From: Chrysopilus asiliformis
Lineage: Eukaryota > Arthropoda > Insecta > Diptera > Rhagionidae
DNA length: 64,000 bases
Reading direction: 5' to 3'
NCBI GenBank assembly: GCA_964034945.1
Contig: OZ035961.1
Location: 95,156,020-95,220,019, forward strand
A model generated the notes under the pieces. It worked only from the letters and a program-made list of their open reading frames with translations, searched no databases and was not told where the DNA came from. Positions 35,618 through 50,600 of the stretch are shown here, piece after piece. A program made the translations under genes and the position numbers. The stretch's first letter is position 1. Each line of letters opens with the position of its first letter.

Positions 35618-38600
35618 CTAACTCATTTTTATATATTAGTATGATTTGATGGTTTGCCCCCTAGAAATTGTAGCTTTTCTCATGTTTTTATAATACATTT
35701 TAGTACTTAGTAGTAAATTTTACAATTTTGTGGTTAAATTGACTATTTTTATAATTGAAATTAGCTATTTTAGTTAAAGCCCCGAATCCATATTATGAAA
35801 TAGTTAGAAGTACTACTTTTTTTCTCTGCGTGTTCTGTAAGCCGAAAAAGATTAGACGACCTTGACTTGTCAGTACCAATTTCAAATTTGCTCTGAGCCT
35901 GTTGCCCTAGATTGTCTAAGACCGCCACTGAATTCGCCTGCATTCCGCGAGAGTGAAGTGGCACGGTAAGGTAATTTCATGCACGTTTCAAGATTTAACA
36001 CTCTAACTGCCACGTCAGTCAAAAAGACCTGACACCTAATTGTACACAACGGCCACAATGAAAATTATTTAGGTATAATTTTGTTTCAATTTTTTTTTCT
36101 CTTAGTGCCTTTTTGACTGACAACTAAATATTCGAAAAAGACTTAAAACTGCCGTGGCAGTTAGAGTGTTAAGGTGATAGGAGACTTTTTTTTAAAAATT
36201 TACCTGAAGTAAATCCAGTTCGTATGGTTTACAGGTGTTCGCTTCCTTATCCCAACCGCAATAGGGATCCTTTACACATCTAAAGCAATTATCATATCTT
36301 CGATTGCACATGGCCAAATCGATTTGTTTAATTCGATAATCCGTCGCCACATACAGTGATTTTCTAGTTTGGCTAATTTCCATCACTTGGATTGCTTCAT
36401 TTTGCGCAATTTCAAAGATATCCAATAATTTCGATCTGGGCTCCCCGTTCCGATAGTATTGGACAATTTTGTAGATTCGTCCAAGATTTGTGCCAACATA
36501 GTAAACGGTGTACTCCTGATTCAGGATATCGATCTTAATTCTGTGATAAAATTCATAAAAAAATGTTATTTATTAATTAATATTTTGAATTGTAGTTTTT
36601 TTTTATGCGTGGTCCAATTAAACAATTTTCCGGAATATTTTGGGGGTGAAAAAAATGTTTCATTCGTCACTAGGGAACCTTAAAATGGGGTGTAGTACAC
36701 GGAATTTTTTTCAACAATTTTTTTCCCGATTTTTTCCCATTGTATTTAAAGTTGCGTTTTTTGTCCTTTCAAATTATTTCACACACACGCACACACAAAC
36801 CTTACATCGTTATTGTTCTTGTAGAAAAATTTTGCAATGGCAAAATGAATTTAATATTTTTGCGTGGCTGAATGTAATAAAATATTATTGTGCATGCATT
36901 TAATTAGAGTTATTTATTTGCGACCGTTGTTGCCATGTTTGGCAACCAGTTAATGGCTCTCTAGTGGTTTCTCTTGAAAGCATAAAGTTTTATTGAAACT
37001 CGATTAATATTAAAAGCGTTTTCTCATCTATCCTGTTTACTTTTTTTTTATACCCGAACAAATAAAAAAATAATATTTGAGCTAAGGGAGGTAGTTTTTC
37101 ATCATTGTTTTGCAATATTTATTGTTTTTATTCAGCAATACTAGTTTTCCGTACATGTGAAATAATAAAATTTATGCAAATACTTGACAAATTTTAAATG
37201 AAATTTATTTTATATTCCCAAAGCAATCAAAATACGTACATATTAGAGTTGTATGGGATTATAAATTGAAAAATTAAGTGATTTTTGGATGAATATTTTT
37301 ATGAACAGTGTTTGGAAAGTCTTTGAAAAATTTAGTAGATAATAATGGTTCTAAATAGAAAATTCGGCGAAAAATTTTCAACACACAGTCCAAATTTTAG
37401 TGCTCTAAATTTTTTGTGATCCATAAAGATTCAAATGGAAATTTAAACGGTCAGTAAACTCCTTCATTCTTTCTTTGTCACAAAATTTTTGACACAAATG
37501 GCTTATAAAAACATGCTAACTTTTTGAAACTTACTTATCTACAACCAATTTGGTGAAGACTAGGTCTCTCTTGTAATAAACAGGATTGTTGTGCTCATGA
37601 TTAACAGCTTTGTCCATTAGGGGATGCGACCGGATAAAATTCAAGACAGTATCCGGTAAGCTTGAGGTATCATTAACACATGTTCCAGGTCTTGGCTCGG
37701 GAATCTTTGAGTTCAGTACGGGCAACCAGGCGGAATTCGATGTCGCTTGTTCCTTGAATTTTCCTATAAACAATAACTTTAATTTTAGAATTTCCACACA
37801 AATTTTCCTTTCAATGTAGACAATATTTTTTTTTTAAATTTAAACAACGATAGAACTGAAATGTCATACAAACCTTGGAAGGCTGCCTGAACTTCATTAA
37901 TGTCAAAACTACAGACAGCGGATCCGATAAGACCGTTAGTGCTTGTTGTGAATGTCGCATAGAATTTCGTCTTATCATTTGGCAATTGATATACAGACTG
38001 GATTTCATTAAAGTAGAATGGGAACTCGCCCGATATACTACAGTTGAGACGTGCTTTCAGATATGTTGCCCAATTCTGTGATAAGATATTTTTGCCGCCA
38101 GTGTCCTTTTTACAAACACGAGCGATACGGGAATAGACAGCTTTGCCACAATTTATGTACTCAACAGCTGTCTCACGGAAGAAGAAATACACGTACTCCC
38201 CGATGTCAAATGAACCAACAAAATTGGGCTCTGGAATAGATGAAAAGTTCAAAAAAAAAGTTAAAATTAAATCATAAGAAAACTGTTTATAAAAGTTAAT
38301 GTTTGTATGTCACTTCTTTATAGCTAAACGGTCGGACCGATTGATATGAAATTTTGCTTGGATATTCAGTGAAAATACGGTTTGAACATAGGACTCTTAA
38401 AATATCGCTTATTTAGTGGAGTAAAAAACCAACTACGGTTAAACACACACTCCGAGGTGATAAGACAATATTTTTGTTTTTTTTTTTCTCCCGTGAAACG
38501 GCAAAGCTAATTGGTTTGAAATTTAGCACGATGCACGTCAAAGTCTAGCGCAAAAATATTAAAAAATCGGACATGTGGAGGAAGTCAGGGAGGGGGGATG

Positions 38601-41600
38601 TGGGGTAAATACTATGCACTAAAATTACTACGTATCTAAAAATATCTACAGATTTATCAGTTCAGGTCGATTCCTATTTTAAACATTTGGGAAATTCCCT
38701 TTAAGGTTGAATAAAGCGAAATTTTGGCTTTTTCGACCTTTTTCTCATTTTGTTACTCCTAAGGCTCCGGCTATTAATTACGCAACATCTGGCGAAACAA
38801 CGGCAAGACGAGAGTAAGAAAAAGTTAATTGGACCTGCAGAGAGATAATTGATTGGAGATGTTTTTTCCCTTCCCCTCAACGACTTTTCCGTAAACTATA
38901 AAAGATGTTCCAGTAAAGTTCTTCTGTACGCGTTTGGAATAAAAGCTCAAGGGCAATAAGGAAATTGCAAATATGTGTGCCATAGTGTGAGAGTCAAAAA
39001 AAATCCTTGCAGGTCAATGGTCTGATAATGGTCGGTATTTTATAAAAATTGCCATGTTATGAAGTTATTCTCAGAGTATCTTCAAGATAAATTAATTTAT
39101 GAGATTTCCCAAAAAAGCTATCACAGAAGGATGTTGTCCTTATTTTTTTGAAACACCTCGACCAAGAATGTTGGAAAAAATTGCGTTGTATTTTGCTTTT
39201 GAAGGCGCTGATGTTTTTAGCAATGTTAACAACAGAGATACCCTTCTCATCTGGCCCCCTCATCTGCTATCTCATAGACCAGTTGATAGATTTTTAAGAA
39301 GTTTCCTTCATTTGAAAGAGAACTCTTTAGAAATCATATAACACTAAAAGAAATCCACACAATCGTTTCCCCCTCTGACCCCATGTCCTGCTATATCTTA
39401 AATTAGTGAACAAATTTTGGTGGGATTACCAATATCGAGTCTTTCAATAAGGACATAACAATTTTGTATTTAAATAAAACACAGAATAATTGAGATATTG
39501 GGCTGAAATTTATTCCAGGTGTAAATGTTACATTTAAGTATGAAATTCGATGTCGTTCATATGACCACCGCGAGCACGTTTGCTGATTGATTCTTTGGAG
39601 CCAATTTTCCACCACTCTTCCACACATATCGGCCGGAACGTTGGCAATTTCGCGTTCGATATTGTTCCTGAGCTCTTCTTACGTTGTTGGCTTGTTGGCA
39701 TAAACCAACGACTTAACATAACCCCATAAAAAGAAATCCAACGGCGTTAAATCGCATGAGCGAGGTGACCATTCGACCGGACCATTTCTCGAGATTACAC
39801 GATTGCGACCACCGACTCAGAATTTCGGTAGTAAGTTTAAATAATTTCCAAACGTTGCTCGTTCGTGAACTTCACCATGATAAAAATGTAAACCTTGACT
39901 GACGTTTTAGCATTGCCAGATCATAAAAACAGTTTTATGGTGCGTTTTTATTAAAATACAAAATTGTTGAAAGACCATTTATTTTCGACGAGACTATTTG
40001 AGAGATATGTATAAAAAAATATTCTACTATACAAGCAGAAAGTCTTGTCATAAATACAAAAAAAAACGTTTTAAATATAAATGTTTTGCAATAAAATACT
40101 CTGACAATTACAAAAGTTGAAAAATTTTCAATTTAAGTTTATTATTTAAAAAAAATTACCCAGGAAAAAAACGAGTTTTATTATTATTTATTTTCTTTTG
40201 AAAGCTTACTCTGCAGCGAATCGTATATTTTTCGGAAAACAATTTACTTTTTTTACTCTTCAGAAGGACTATTCGTGTTTCTGGTTCCATTTGATGTTTT
40301 TTTTTAAATAAACAATTCTTATCTTTGGCTTTCCAGAGACAAAAATTATAATTTCTCATTCAGATATAATAGCTAAAGCTTAAAGTTTCACTTTTCACAA
40401 TGACAGCAAAATTAATAAATAACAAAAAAAAAGTAAATATTTTTCAAGAAAATATTAAAAAAAACCACTTTATAAACTTACTATCAAGCCATTTAGAGTC
40501 ATATTTGAGCGTCCTTTTGAAATTATATTCCTTTTTCTTAGCAGTTAAGTTATATAAGTCCGTTCGAAAGATTACTGTGTCCGCTTTTGTGAATTCTGCA
40601 TTCGTGCCAGAATACTGAAATAGCATGAAATGAATGCATAAAAAAAGAATAAAAATATTTTATCGAAAAGTTTTTAAGCTGAAGGATTTTTAAAAATGCT
40701 TCTCAAGGAAAATATTAAGTGCAAGACTTTTACTTCATGTGGAAAAAATAAAAATAAATAAATTGACACTATCTTCTAACCAATACATACCAGTCCAGGT
40801 AAACCGCCAGGATTTCCGTGCTCAACGTAAATTGCTGTTGAATTATCAAGTGGATCGTATGGACACTTGGCAATACCCAAACCGATTCCTGGCACGTACT
40901 CCGATCTTGGTAAATGGGTTAAATTCGACTAAAAGAAAAACGAAACGAAAAAATAAAATATATTTGTTTAAAAACAAGGATTTTCTATACAAATAAAATT
41001 CTGTACGATGATGCTGAATACGCTAGACATGACGAAAAGCTATGATGATGATGATGATAAGAAGGCAAAAACTAAAAGGACGAAGGAATCAAAGGAGAAA
41101 CTCAGGTACGGTAAGGAATTTTTTCGAGAATGTCCTGACAACACGCTAAGGACAGAATGATGGCGGTAGCTGAGAATGAAAATGAAGATGGATTTGTCTT
41201 CGAAGTTAGCCAAAATGTCCTTTTTAAAGCCGAACACGTACTTTGTGTGGAGCTCTAATAAAATCTCTATACAGCAGCAACAAGGAAAAGTATTGTGAAC
41301 AAGAACAATTTTTCAAAACGTGAGTCCTTGCTAAGTTTTAGTCATTTTCGAGTATTTTGTCAATGTTGTCGTTTCGATCATTGCTAACTTTTTTTATAAC
41401 ATTTATCGTACGTTGCGAAACTTTCTTTCTATACTTCTCCGTTTTGTTGTTAGTCGTGTTTCGATCCATTTTACTCAAATCATATCTATTTTATTAGTAG
41501 TGCTATATTATACTTGTATATATGGAATCCAAATCATGGATAAATATAGTATGAATTCTTATATGCCACCGTCAATAAGGAATGAAAATTTATTTCATGC

Positions 41601-44600
41601 TGGATTTAAGTTTGATATAAAATGAGATTAAAGAAAATTACTACTTACATATATGACATAATCCTTGGGATTATGAGCGTTCGTTCCGCAAATATATAGC
41701 CTGTTGCCATTTTCCATTGGTTGTATAACGCGAATATGATTCTTACAATCGAAAATCTATAAGAAAATATCATAAAAAGATGAAAATCTATAAGAAAATA
41801 TCATAAAAAGAATTTTTTTTTTTAAGTGAATAATAGAGTATCATGGAATATCTTTTTTTTTAAAGAAAAAAACAGAAAATATAATTCTTACCTGACTTTT
41901 CCCCTTTGATACACAACTAACGACATCGTTTCCAGTTGGCTCTAATAATATATGATCTCTCTGAAATAAAAAAAAAATACATATTCTACAATAATCCCAG
42001 TTTATTTAATTGAAAATAATTTTTGAAATCCGGGAATGAAAATATTGTGATGGTTTTTAAATCGATTGAATTTTCTCTAAAGAATTTATAGATACGGCAC
42101 ACGGAGAGAAAAATCATTGGTTGATTCAAATAGATTCCCTGAGTAACCCACAATACAATGAACATGGTTAAATCAGCTACGAACGTGATTAAATCAACTA
42201 TGCAGTGTGATTAAATTAGTTAACGACTCAGAGTTAAATAGAACTTCTTTTTAGAGACCACGGAAATTGTTTAATTTTTACACACACATAGTTGATTTAA
42301 ATACGGATTCGTGTAACATTGATCACGAACATGTTAAATAGTTAAGCATTGTTTCATAAGAAAATATATAAGAAAATACTAATATAAGAAAATATTGTAA
42401 TTATAGATGAATCATCATACTAATATATAAAAATGAGTTTTTGTCTGTCTGTCTTTCTGTCTGTTCCTCTTTCACGCAAAAAGGGCTGAACCGATTGACT
42501 TGAAATTTGGCATGAGTGTCTGTGGTAGTTCTGGTTCCAACATAGGCATACGGAAAAGTAGCGCGAGGGGTGGGGGGAGTAAGGGGAGGGGGTAAAGTGA
42601 TTTCGAAACTTAGTTTTTGCGCTATGTTACTCTTTCGCAGGGAAACTACTGAACCGATTGGCCTGAAATTTGGCATAGATGTTCGTCGGGGGTCCAGCCC
42701 CAACATAGACCCCTTAAAAAGTAACCCGAGATGTGGGGTAGTAAGGGGAGGGGGTCACGTGATCTCGAAACTTAGCTTTTCCTCTATGTTACCCTTTCGC
42801 GGGGAAACTACCGAGCCGATTGGCCTGAAAATCTGCTCCCACATAGACCATCAAAAAAAAAATTTGAAAAAACTTAACCCGGCAACGACGGGTATGCAAG
42901 CTAGTGTTTTTATATAAAAAAGATAATAGGTATGTATTGTTTTGCACTAATCCTTAGTCTCCACTTACGCGGCTTCGACTTACGCGGAACCAATTAACCA
43001 CGTAACTCGAGGGATACCTGTATTAGTAAAAAACGAGTTTTTTTATTCAGCAGAAAAGGCTGTCCTGGTCGGGCGGAAATTATAAAAAATTAATTGTGGA
43101 CCAAATGGCGTCCGTTTTACAGTAAAGTATCAATTTTATGGTACGAATTTCCCTGTTTTTTACTGTAAAAAATTCTTCGTCCAGGACTGGATAAACTAAT
43201 GCGTAATAAGTCTACAAAATTTCAAACAAGTCGGTAGAGTGGTTATTGAGTAATTCGCTGTCACCGATTTTGGAAACATAGTTTTTAAAACAACCGGGGT
43301 TAAGATTTCAAGTTATTTCGTAAATGCTCCAAAACGTCATATAACTTTGGCAATTTTTATCCGATTAACTTAATATTTTGCGACATAAGGGTCGTACATT
43401 ATCTACTTTTGAAAAAAAAAATTGATTTCTCTAAAGTTTGCCGCTTTTTGTAAAGTAAAAAATGATCACAAGGGACGTGATCGTTTTTTTACGAAGTGTA
43501 CACTGAACGTGATCATTTAATCGCAAAAAGTTCTCGAAATAAATAATGAAAATTGTATCGTTTTCATAAACGATAACGTGTCCTTGTTTGCATTAAATAC
43601 GAGCAAATTTGACGCAAAATAAGCTAAGATTTGTAGTTGATTTTACCAAAGAATTTTTCCCCATCTACAAGAAATATTCCTGCTGCTCTAAACTGCCCTC
43701 TCAGTACTAGTTTTTATCGCAATATCGAACTAATTTCAAAAGAAAAGATTATTTTCATGATATTGTTTCTTAATAATCAATATTCAAGTATATGAAAATA
43801 TTAACTTATGGTTAAATTTCGCTATAACGATCACTTGAATGGAGAAGTGTCTCTTGACATCGAGTCTGGCAAGTACTCTAAAACATGATACTTTTCACTA
43901 CTTTGTATGTGTATAACTTTTCCAAGAGTCCTTAAGAGCAATTAGCTTTCTATCAACACCACTCAACGAACGCTTTTAACGTCAGTCTTAGAAACCCTTT
44001 GGAGTAAATTTATTGTACAAAAGATTCTTGAATGCAACCTACATAAGATTGATAGGCCCCTTTCATCCCTAAAACTATGTAAACCTTTAACAAACAATCT
44101 TTTAATAGGACATGTCGATGATGCATAGTCGAAAATTATGAATACAACGTAATGAATTACAATATGCACATTTTTCGACACATCCTTGAACACAGAGTCT
44201 TAGAACATTAACGTTCAATCATTAAATGTTAGTAAACTTAATAACGTTCTCATACACGTTTTGCAAAGGTTATAATGTAATTTTGTGGAGCGCTGGTAGA
44301 CACTTTAAAAGTAACGTCATTTACAAATTTTGTTGGAAATAAAATGCAATTTCGTGGGAATATTCTAAAGCTTTGAAAGCGATATTGAGCATGGAAAGCT
44401 TTAATTTCCAAAAATTTATCGTTGAGGTAGTAAAAAAGAAAAAAAAATCTTACGTCTTTTTAAAGCAAAGAGGCTTAGACGTTATTTTACCCGAAAATAA
44501 ATTCTTTTTTGGGTCTTGTAAGAAAAAATTTCCTTTTCGTCAGTTTTGGATATTTTTTTCGCGAAATGTTTCCCAATATTATTTTTTTTATTCAACTGAC

Positions 44601-47600
44601 CAGGAAAAAGTGACACTAGACTGTTTGTGGGGTGGAGGGGGGTAGGAGGATTCAAAAAAGAGGGATCTTCCAAATCCCGAATGCGCTTAAGTTTGGCCAT
44701 TTTTAGCTGAATCAAACTTTTCAACCTATTTTGATTAAGTCGTAAGTTAAAACTTCCCTTCTACCGTAACCCGTCCTTGCTATCTTCTGAATTGCTTTAC
44801 GGATTTTTTTTATTTAATAAAATTTATCACAAACAAATTTTTCCTACAAAACTTTACACTCTTCTTCCTTTCAGGAGTTTGAAAATGCAAAACTTTAGCG
44901 AAATTTGACACACTTTGCAAAATTTGACACACTTTGCAAAATTTGACACACTTTGCTTTTGTAAAAATTACTTCGAACTTCGTAAAATAGCTTGGAAAAT
45001 TTTATTCACAGATTTAAGGTTTCGTTTACACTTGCGATTTTTACCGGAATTTCTCCGTGGATTCAGAATTTATGCCGCCAATTTTATTAATCTATCGCAC
45101 AATCTATCACTTAGCAAAAGTCGTTCTTGAATTTGTTCCAGAGATTTTGTATATGAAAATTCCAGTTTATTTCAGGAATAATATTCAGAATTTTGACCGT
45201 GACAAACAAACAGAGAAATCCACAGAAAGCAAACTTTTAAAAATCACAAAAACCACATTTTTTTATAAATTCATACAAAAAATTATACGTATACTGGTTG
45301 AGGAGAGGAGACAAGGCGGCTCTGAAAAAGCTCAATTTAAAGTGACGTATTTAATAGACAGCTTTGAACACCTTTGGAAATATTCCGAAGAATAAAGTTA
45401 ATAAAATTAATTGTGGAAAAAGAAACGACTAAAAACACGCATTAAATTTATATACGAATTTAGAATATATACGAATTTAGCAGTAATTTTAATCTGACAT
45501 GCTCAGAATGTTAGCTATTTTAGTTTATCAGTTGCAACCCTTTCAGTATGAGTTGTTCTTTAAAAGGCAAGACCTATCAATGAATCAGAACATTTTCATC
45601 TTTCATATCGTACAATTAAAATTTATATAACTTGCAAAAAAGAAATATTAAGTAGAACATTTCAACTGCATAAATCCTTTAAAATGGGGTTGAACGTTTT
45701 TCCGGATACGAAGAACGCAGCGATATGAAGGCCAGAAGACTGACACGAAGAAGAAATATTTTAATAGATTTGTGGTACAGCATAGAAGAGTACTTGGACA
45801 GGTTGCCAAAATTTCTACGTTAGACGAATGATTTTTAGGTATGTACATTACGCTACTGATGCGATATGGGGAGGAAATACCGTCTCGTTGGAAAAGCAGA
45901 TAAACTTTCTGTAGGTAAAGCGTTGTCGACGTTAATGTCAGATTTAGGGAATCTGAAATGTGCGGTTTTATGTGGCAGACGGTAATAACATACAATACCT
46001 TTTATCTAAGGTTGTCATACATCATCTACTTAATTGACAGTGAAATGAGTGTGCAAATATTTAGCATCGAGACACGCATTTCAACATACAAACACAAAAG
46101 CAAACATTCACCGGAAAAAAAGAACACAAATTTTGTACACTTTAACATTTTCGAAAATATTCTGAAACAGTATTTTAGACCATATAGTATAGACTTATAT
46201 TACTTAACTTGGTTAAGTAAAGTACTAAAATCTATGCTGCTATATTGAAGCAGAAATAGGAATAGATACAGATTCTGCCACAGACAGTCACCATAACATT
46301 TTATCCGTAAATGGAGGAGATGATTCTGTTTCTGCTTTAGGGTGAAGGATCTTATAAAAGTACCCACTATACCAGACAGACGCATACGCGAATCTACAAA
46401 CAAATAAAAAGCGAGTTTAACAATTTTCAAGAAAGTATAAAATATGTAGGATGGGTATACGAGTGCTACAAGTCCTATTGCATGTACGTACATAAGTACA
46501 TATTAAGATACCATATAATATATGGTTTTCCTTTAAAGCATAAAATCATGTTATTTAATATTATGAGCGAGTAAAGCTGCGTAAAACAAATGTTTTCTTA
46601 ACACTAAGATATTCCAATGTCGGAGAAGATTAATAGCACTTAATGAACTTTCTTAGAAATTTTAGAATTTTCCCCATAATCTCTAAATAAACATCACATA
46701 AATACTTCAACCGCATAATAGGAAAAAAATCGAATTACCACAGAATTAAAAACTTAACGATGTGCTTGAAATGTTGTTTATAAGCGAATAAATATTCATC
46801 TCTAATGTTTAATTTATGGATAAAATTTTATAATTTTAACTTGATTAAATAATGTTCTAAGCATTTAATTCCTTTTTAATATCGCGTAAATTTTTGCTTC
46901 TTTGACATAAAGAAAGTTTTAATTGTTTTAATCTATCTAAGCTGTTATCAACATGTGTGGATTTAAATTACCATGTCATGTTAAGTGTGAGGAAGAGATT
47001 TTCGCGAAATTTTAATGTGATAAATTTTAGCAAACCAAATCAGAAAGAATGTAACATTTATAATACATTTTAAAGTTGAATTGAATAGCTTAACCTAATT
47101 TCTCGGATAATGCCCGTGCCAAGGCAACGCGGCGCCCGGGGAAAATCTGAAACGCCGGATTCGTAATTAGCGACCCCGAAAACCTCCCAAAGCCAGTTTT
47201 TGAGAGAAAAATTGGAAAACGGACATTTTTGTTATCCTTACAGGACCTTCCGTTTCGAATTTTGAAAATCTAACATAGCTAAAAACCTGCTCCTGGCAAC
47301 GCAGATCATTTTGCAAAAAACCGCGTAAAAAGCGGTCCAGTAGTTTTTGAGTTTTGTAATCTCAAACAGACAGACAAACAGACAAACAAACATCCAGTTT
47401 TATATATTAAAAAGATTATCTAGACACCGCACGCGGAATTATCATTAAAAAAAATGCATGAAAACACTAATTTTCAAAAGAAATTCCAACGCAGGCGAAG
47501 GATGCTTAAATCCTAAGGTCAGAAATGGACCAAACACTTGCCAGAGAAGCGTATCTTCATGTTTCGTCTTTCTGGGGTCAAAATTCGATGCAGAGAACCT

Positions 47601-50600
47601 CCAAATGCCTCGCAATGTGGCCTAAAGAGCTAAACAGAACGCGAGCGTGAACTGCGGCCGTCCGTGTCACATTTTTTAACACATTGACTGCCATGGCTAT
47701 AATTTTTGATAGCCAGTGAGCCATGGCTATCATTGATAGCCAGTGAAAATTGGCACTATGATTTATGAGCGGCCAAGGCCATCATTTTCGATAGCTGGGT
47801 CTACAATCTACATGCATACATACATACATTCATACATACGTACATTCTACATACGTCTACATGTATTGGCATCTCCCTTACATTTTTTCAAAATTGGTCT
47901 GGCAGTCAACGTGTTAAACCCAAGGGACGCAATTGACGCTGACAGATAGGACGACGGAAACGGCGATTCTGCCGTTTTGTTTGAACTCGACTCAAAAAGT
48001 GCAGCGCCCGCCAATCTTTAGTTAGGAAATCCACAACGAGCGGCGCTCCTAATTATGCAGAATTGTCAAAAAAAACCTACCACAAGTGGTAACTATCTGT
48101 CGATGCTCATATTCGACAGAAAATACAGTCCGCCGTTGACTTTTTCCGTTCATCTCTAATGAAAATGTAATATTTTCATTACTTCGTCCTTTTAAGGATA
48201 AGGGAAGGTCTTGCAAGGTTAACTTGACTATCCTTTCCCTCCTATTTCGTGAAAAACAATATCTCATCTCTGTATTTTTGGGGTTGAATCCGATTCCGAC
48301 ATAAAAAGTCGGTAAGGATAACGAATGATCCTGTAAGGATAACTTGATTATCCTTTCCCTCAAATTTTCCGGAAAAATTTCATTTGGGAATTGTCAAGGT
48401 TGGATTTTTACATTAATATTTTTTTAAGTACAGCGGAAGGCTGTGTAAATACAATGTGATTATCTTTTCTTCAAATTGTCCGAAATTACTCTCATCTGGG
48501 GATTTTTGGGGTCGCTGAACCCGATTTAACACTCTAACTGCCACGACAGTTTTACGCCTTTTACGAATATTTAGTCAGTCAAAAAGGCACTAAGAGAAAA
48601 AAAAATTAAACAAAATTATACCTAAATGTTATTTTATTACCATAAAATGTGTGCACCTTTAATAATTTTCATTGTGGCCGTTGTGTACAATTAGGTGTCA
48701 GGTCTTTTTGACTGACCTGGCAGTTAGAGTCTTAAGAGTCAAAAAATCCGTAAGGAATCTCAAAGGCAAGTACATTCGAAACTAACTGGTATGTTATATA
48801 TAAGCGTGTCGAGCAACAGGCGTTTTTTTGGATTTTTAGTCATACCAGTCAAATAAAAAGTACTAAAAAAATAAAAAATTTAAAAATAGTTATTTTTTAA
48901 AAATGTTCTGAAAAGGAAAAAAATTATGTTAAAGCATAAAAAATATGATTAATATTTATTTCGCTTTTATTTCTAATACACGACACCAAAGAAATTTTTT
49001 TTGTCCTTTTTAAAGCATTTTTTTAATAAAAATAAAGTTTTTTTTTTCAAATGTTTGTTATAGTTATCGGGGTAGCTAAAAAAATCAATTACCCGACATT
49101 TAATATTTTAGTTTTAGTCCACTCATAATTAAATTTTCTTTTTTTTTGCGCACAGTAAAATAATTGACAAAGGAACTCTTTCTTTATTAAAATGATCCTT
49201 GTGAATCGCGAGTGCCCCATACTGAAAAAGTTAATAACACACCAGTCCAAATTATTGTACAAAGGATAAAAGAGCATATCTTTTTTGCACTTTAAAGGAC
49301 TTTCAGCGAAATAATAAATGCATCACATTCACTTTGCTACAGAAAATAAAGAGAGATCTGGAATGGAAAAAACATACATGAATCTCCTCACGTGCTTCAT
49401 TATAGTTTGTGGATTTTTTTTTCTAATATCAAAAAGAAACTTTACTTCAAAGAGACACTTCATCCTGTTTTTTTTATTAAATTAATTAACTTTGTGAAAA
49501 CCGTTGAAAAGAGCTTCATTTATGCTTAATATCATGGAGATTGTATGAGATTTAGTTAAACTATAGAATTCAACATGTGTACCTAGTATATAGAGACCAC
49601 TAGTGAGTGCATTTTCTGTAAGGCAGACTAAATCAAACTTTCCATGTAAAAAAATAATAAACAATGCGTAAGGCGCCTTGTGGCCTTTTATCGGATAAGA
49701 TCAAAGCAATGGATGGATTTTTAAACACCCCAGAATCCATTGAAATTTGAAATGGTTCTGGAAACTCCTATATATGTGATGATTTACGTACGTGTCGGCA
49801 TTAGTTTGATTTGGAGCCATGAAACAGACTTTCAAAGTGCGAATAAATGCTTTGAATGTAAGCTTCAATGGTTTTAAGTTTAAAATCAAGTCCGCATTTC
49901 GATTACAAATCTCTAATTGAACACTGAGATTGAAAACTGTCTAGATTTTGAATAGACCCATCATCATGTCCTTTGGACGTGTGAAGTTAATACTTAAAAT
50001 GAATGCAGAGATATTCTGTAAAATCGCTGGCGTGAAAGTCAGTATGTACTTTCTTGAAATTTTAACGAAAAAAAACTCTACCTTCAAAAGAATCGTCCTG
50101 CAGAAAAAAAAATATCAGTTGTGATCAACACAAAGCTTTTCTCTGCAATATTGAGTTTCGGAAAAAACATGTGAAAATAAAAATATCTCAAAAAAATTTT
50201 TTTTTTTCAAATATACCGTTAATGATACGTAAAAACCGTTAAAGGAAAAAATTCAGGAAATTTTGGTTATATGCATTTTTTTTTCAAAAGCTCATAGTTT
50301 CCGAAAAAGTTCCAGAAAACTGGGCACCAATCATGTATTCCGACGCGTCTCTGTCTTTCGACTTCGACGCAGCTTTTAACTCTTGACTCCGCCATATCAG
50401 CAGCTTCAAATTTCCTGGAGTGACAGCCAGAATCACATTTCGATTCATAGGGAAGATTCCGCGAAATTTCAAGCTGCAGATATGGCGAAGTCAAGAGTTA
50501 AAAGCTGCGTCGAAGTCGAAAGACAGAGACGCGTCGGAATACATGATTGGTGCCCTGTATTTTTACAAAAAATGTTGTGGGAAATACGCTTTATAGCTAA

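Noticed and set aside
35268..35621. Open frames rich in Pro/Thr in the Helitron-like copies (also 42401-42917)
   Set aside because: Both lie in non-autonomous Helitron-like sequence and run into the microsatellite; no Rep/helicase motif.
45648..46493. Several 95-115-codon open frames on both strands in the giant intron
   Set aside because: No homology recognised, overlapping on opposite strands, composition as expected from AT-rich DNA.
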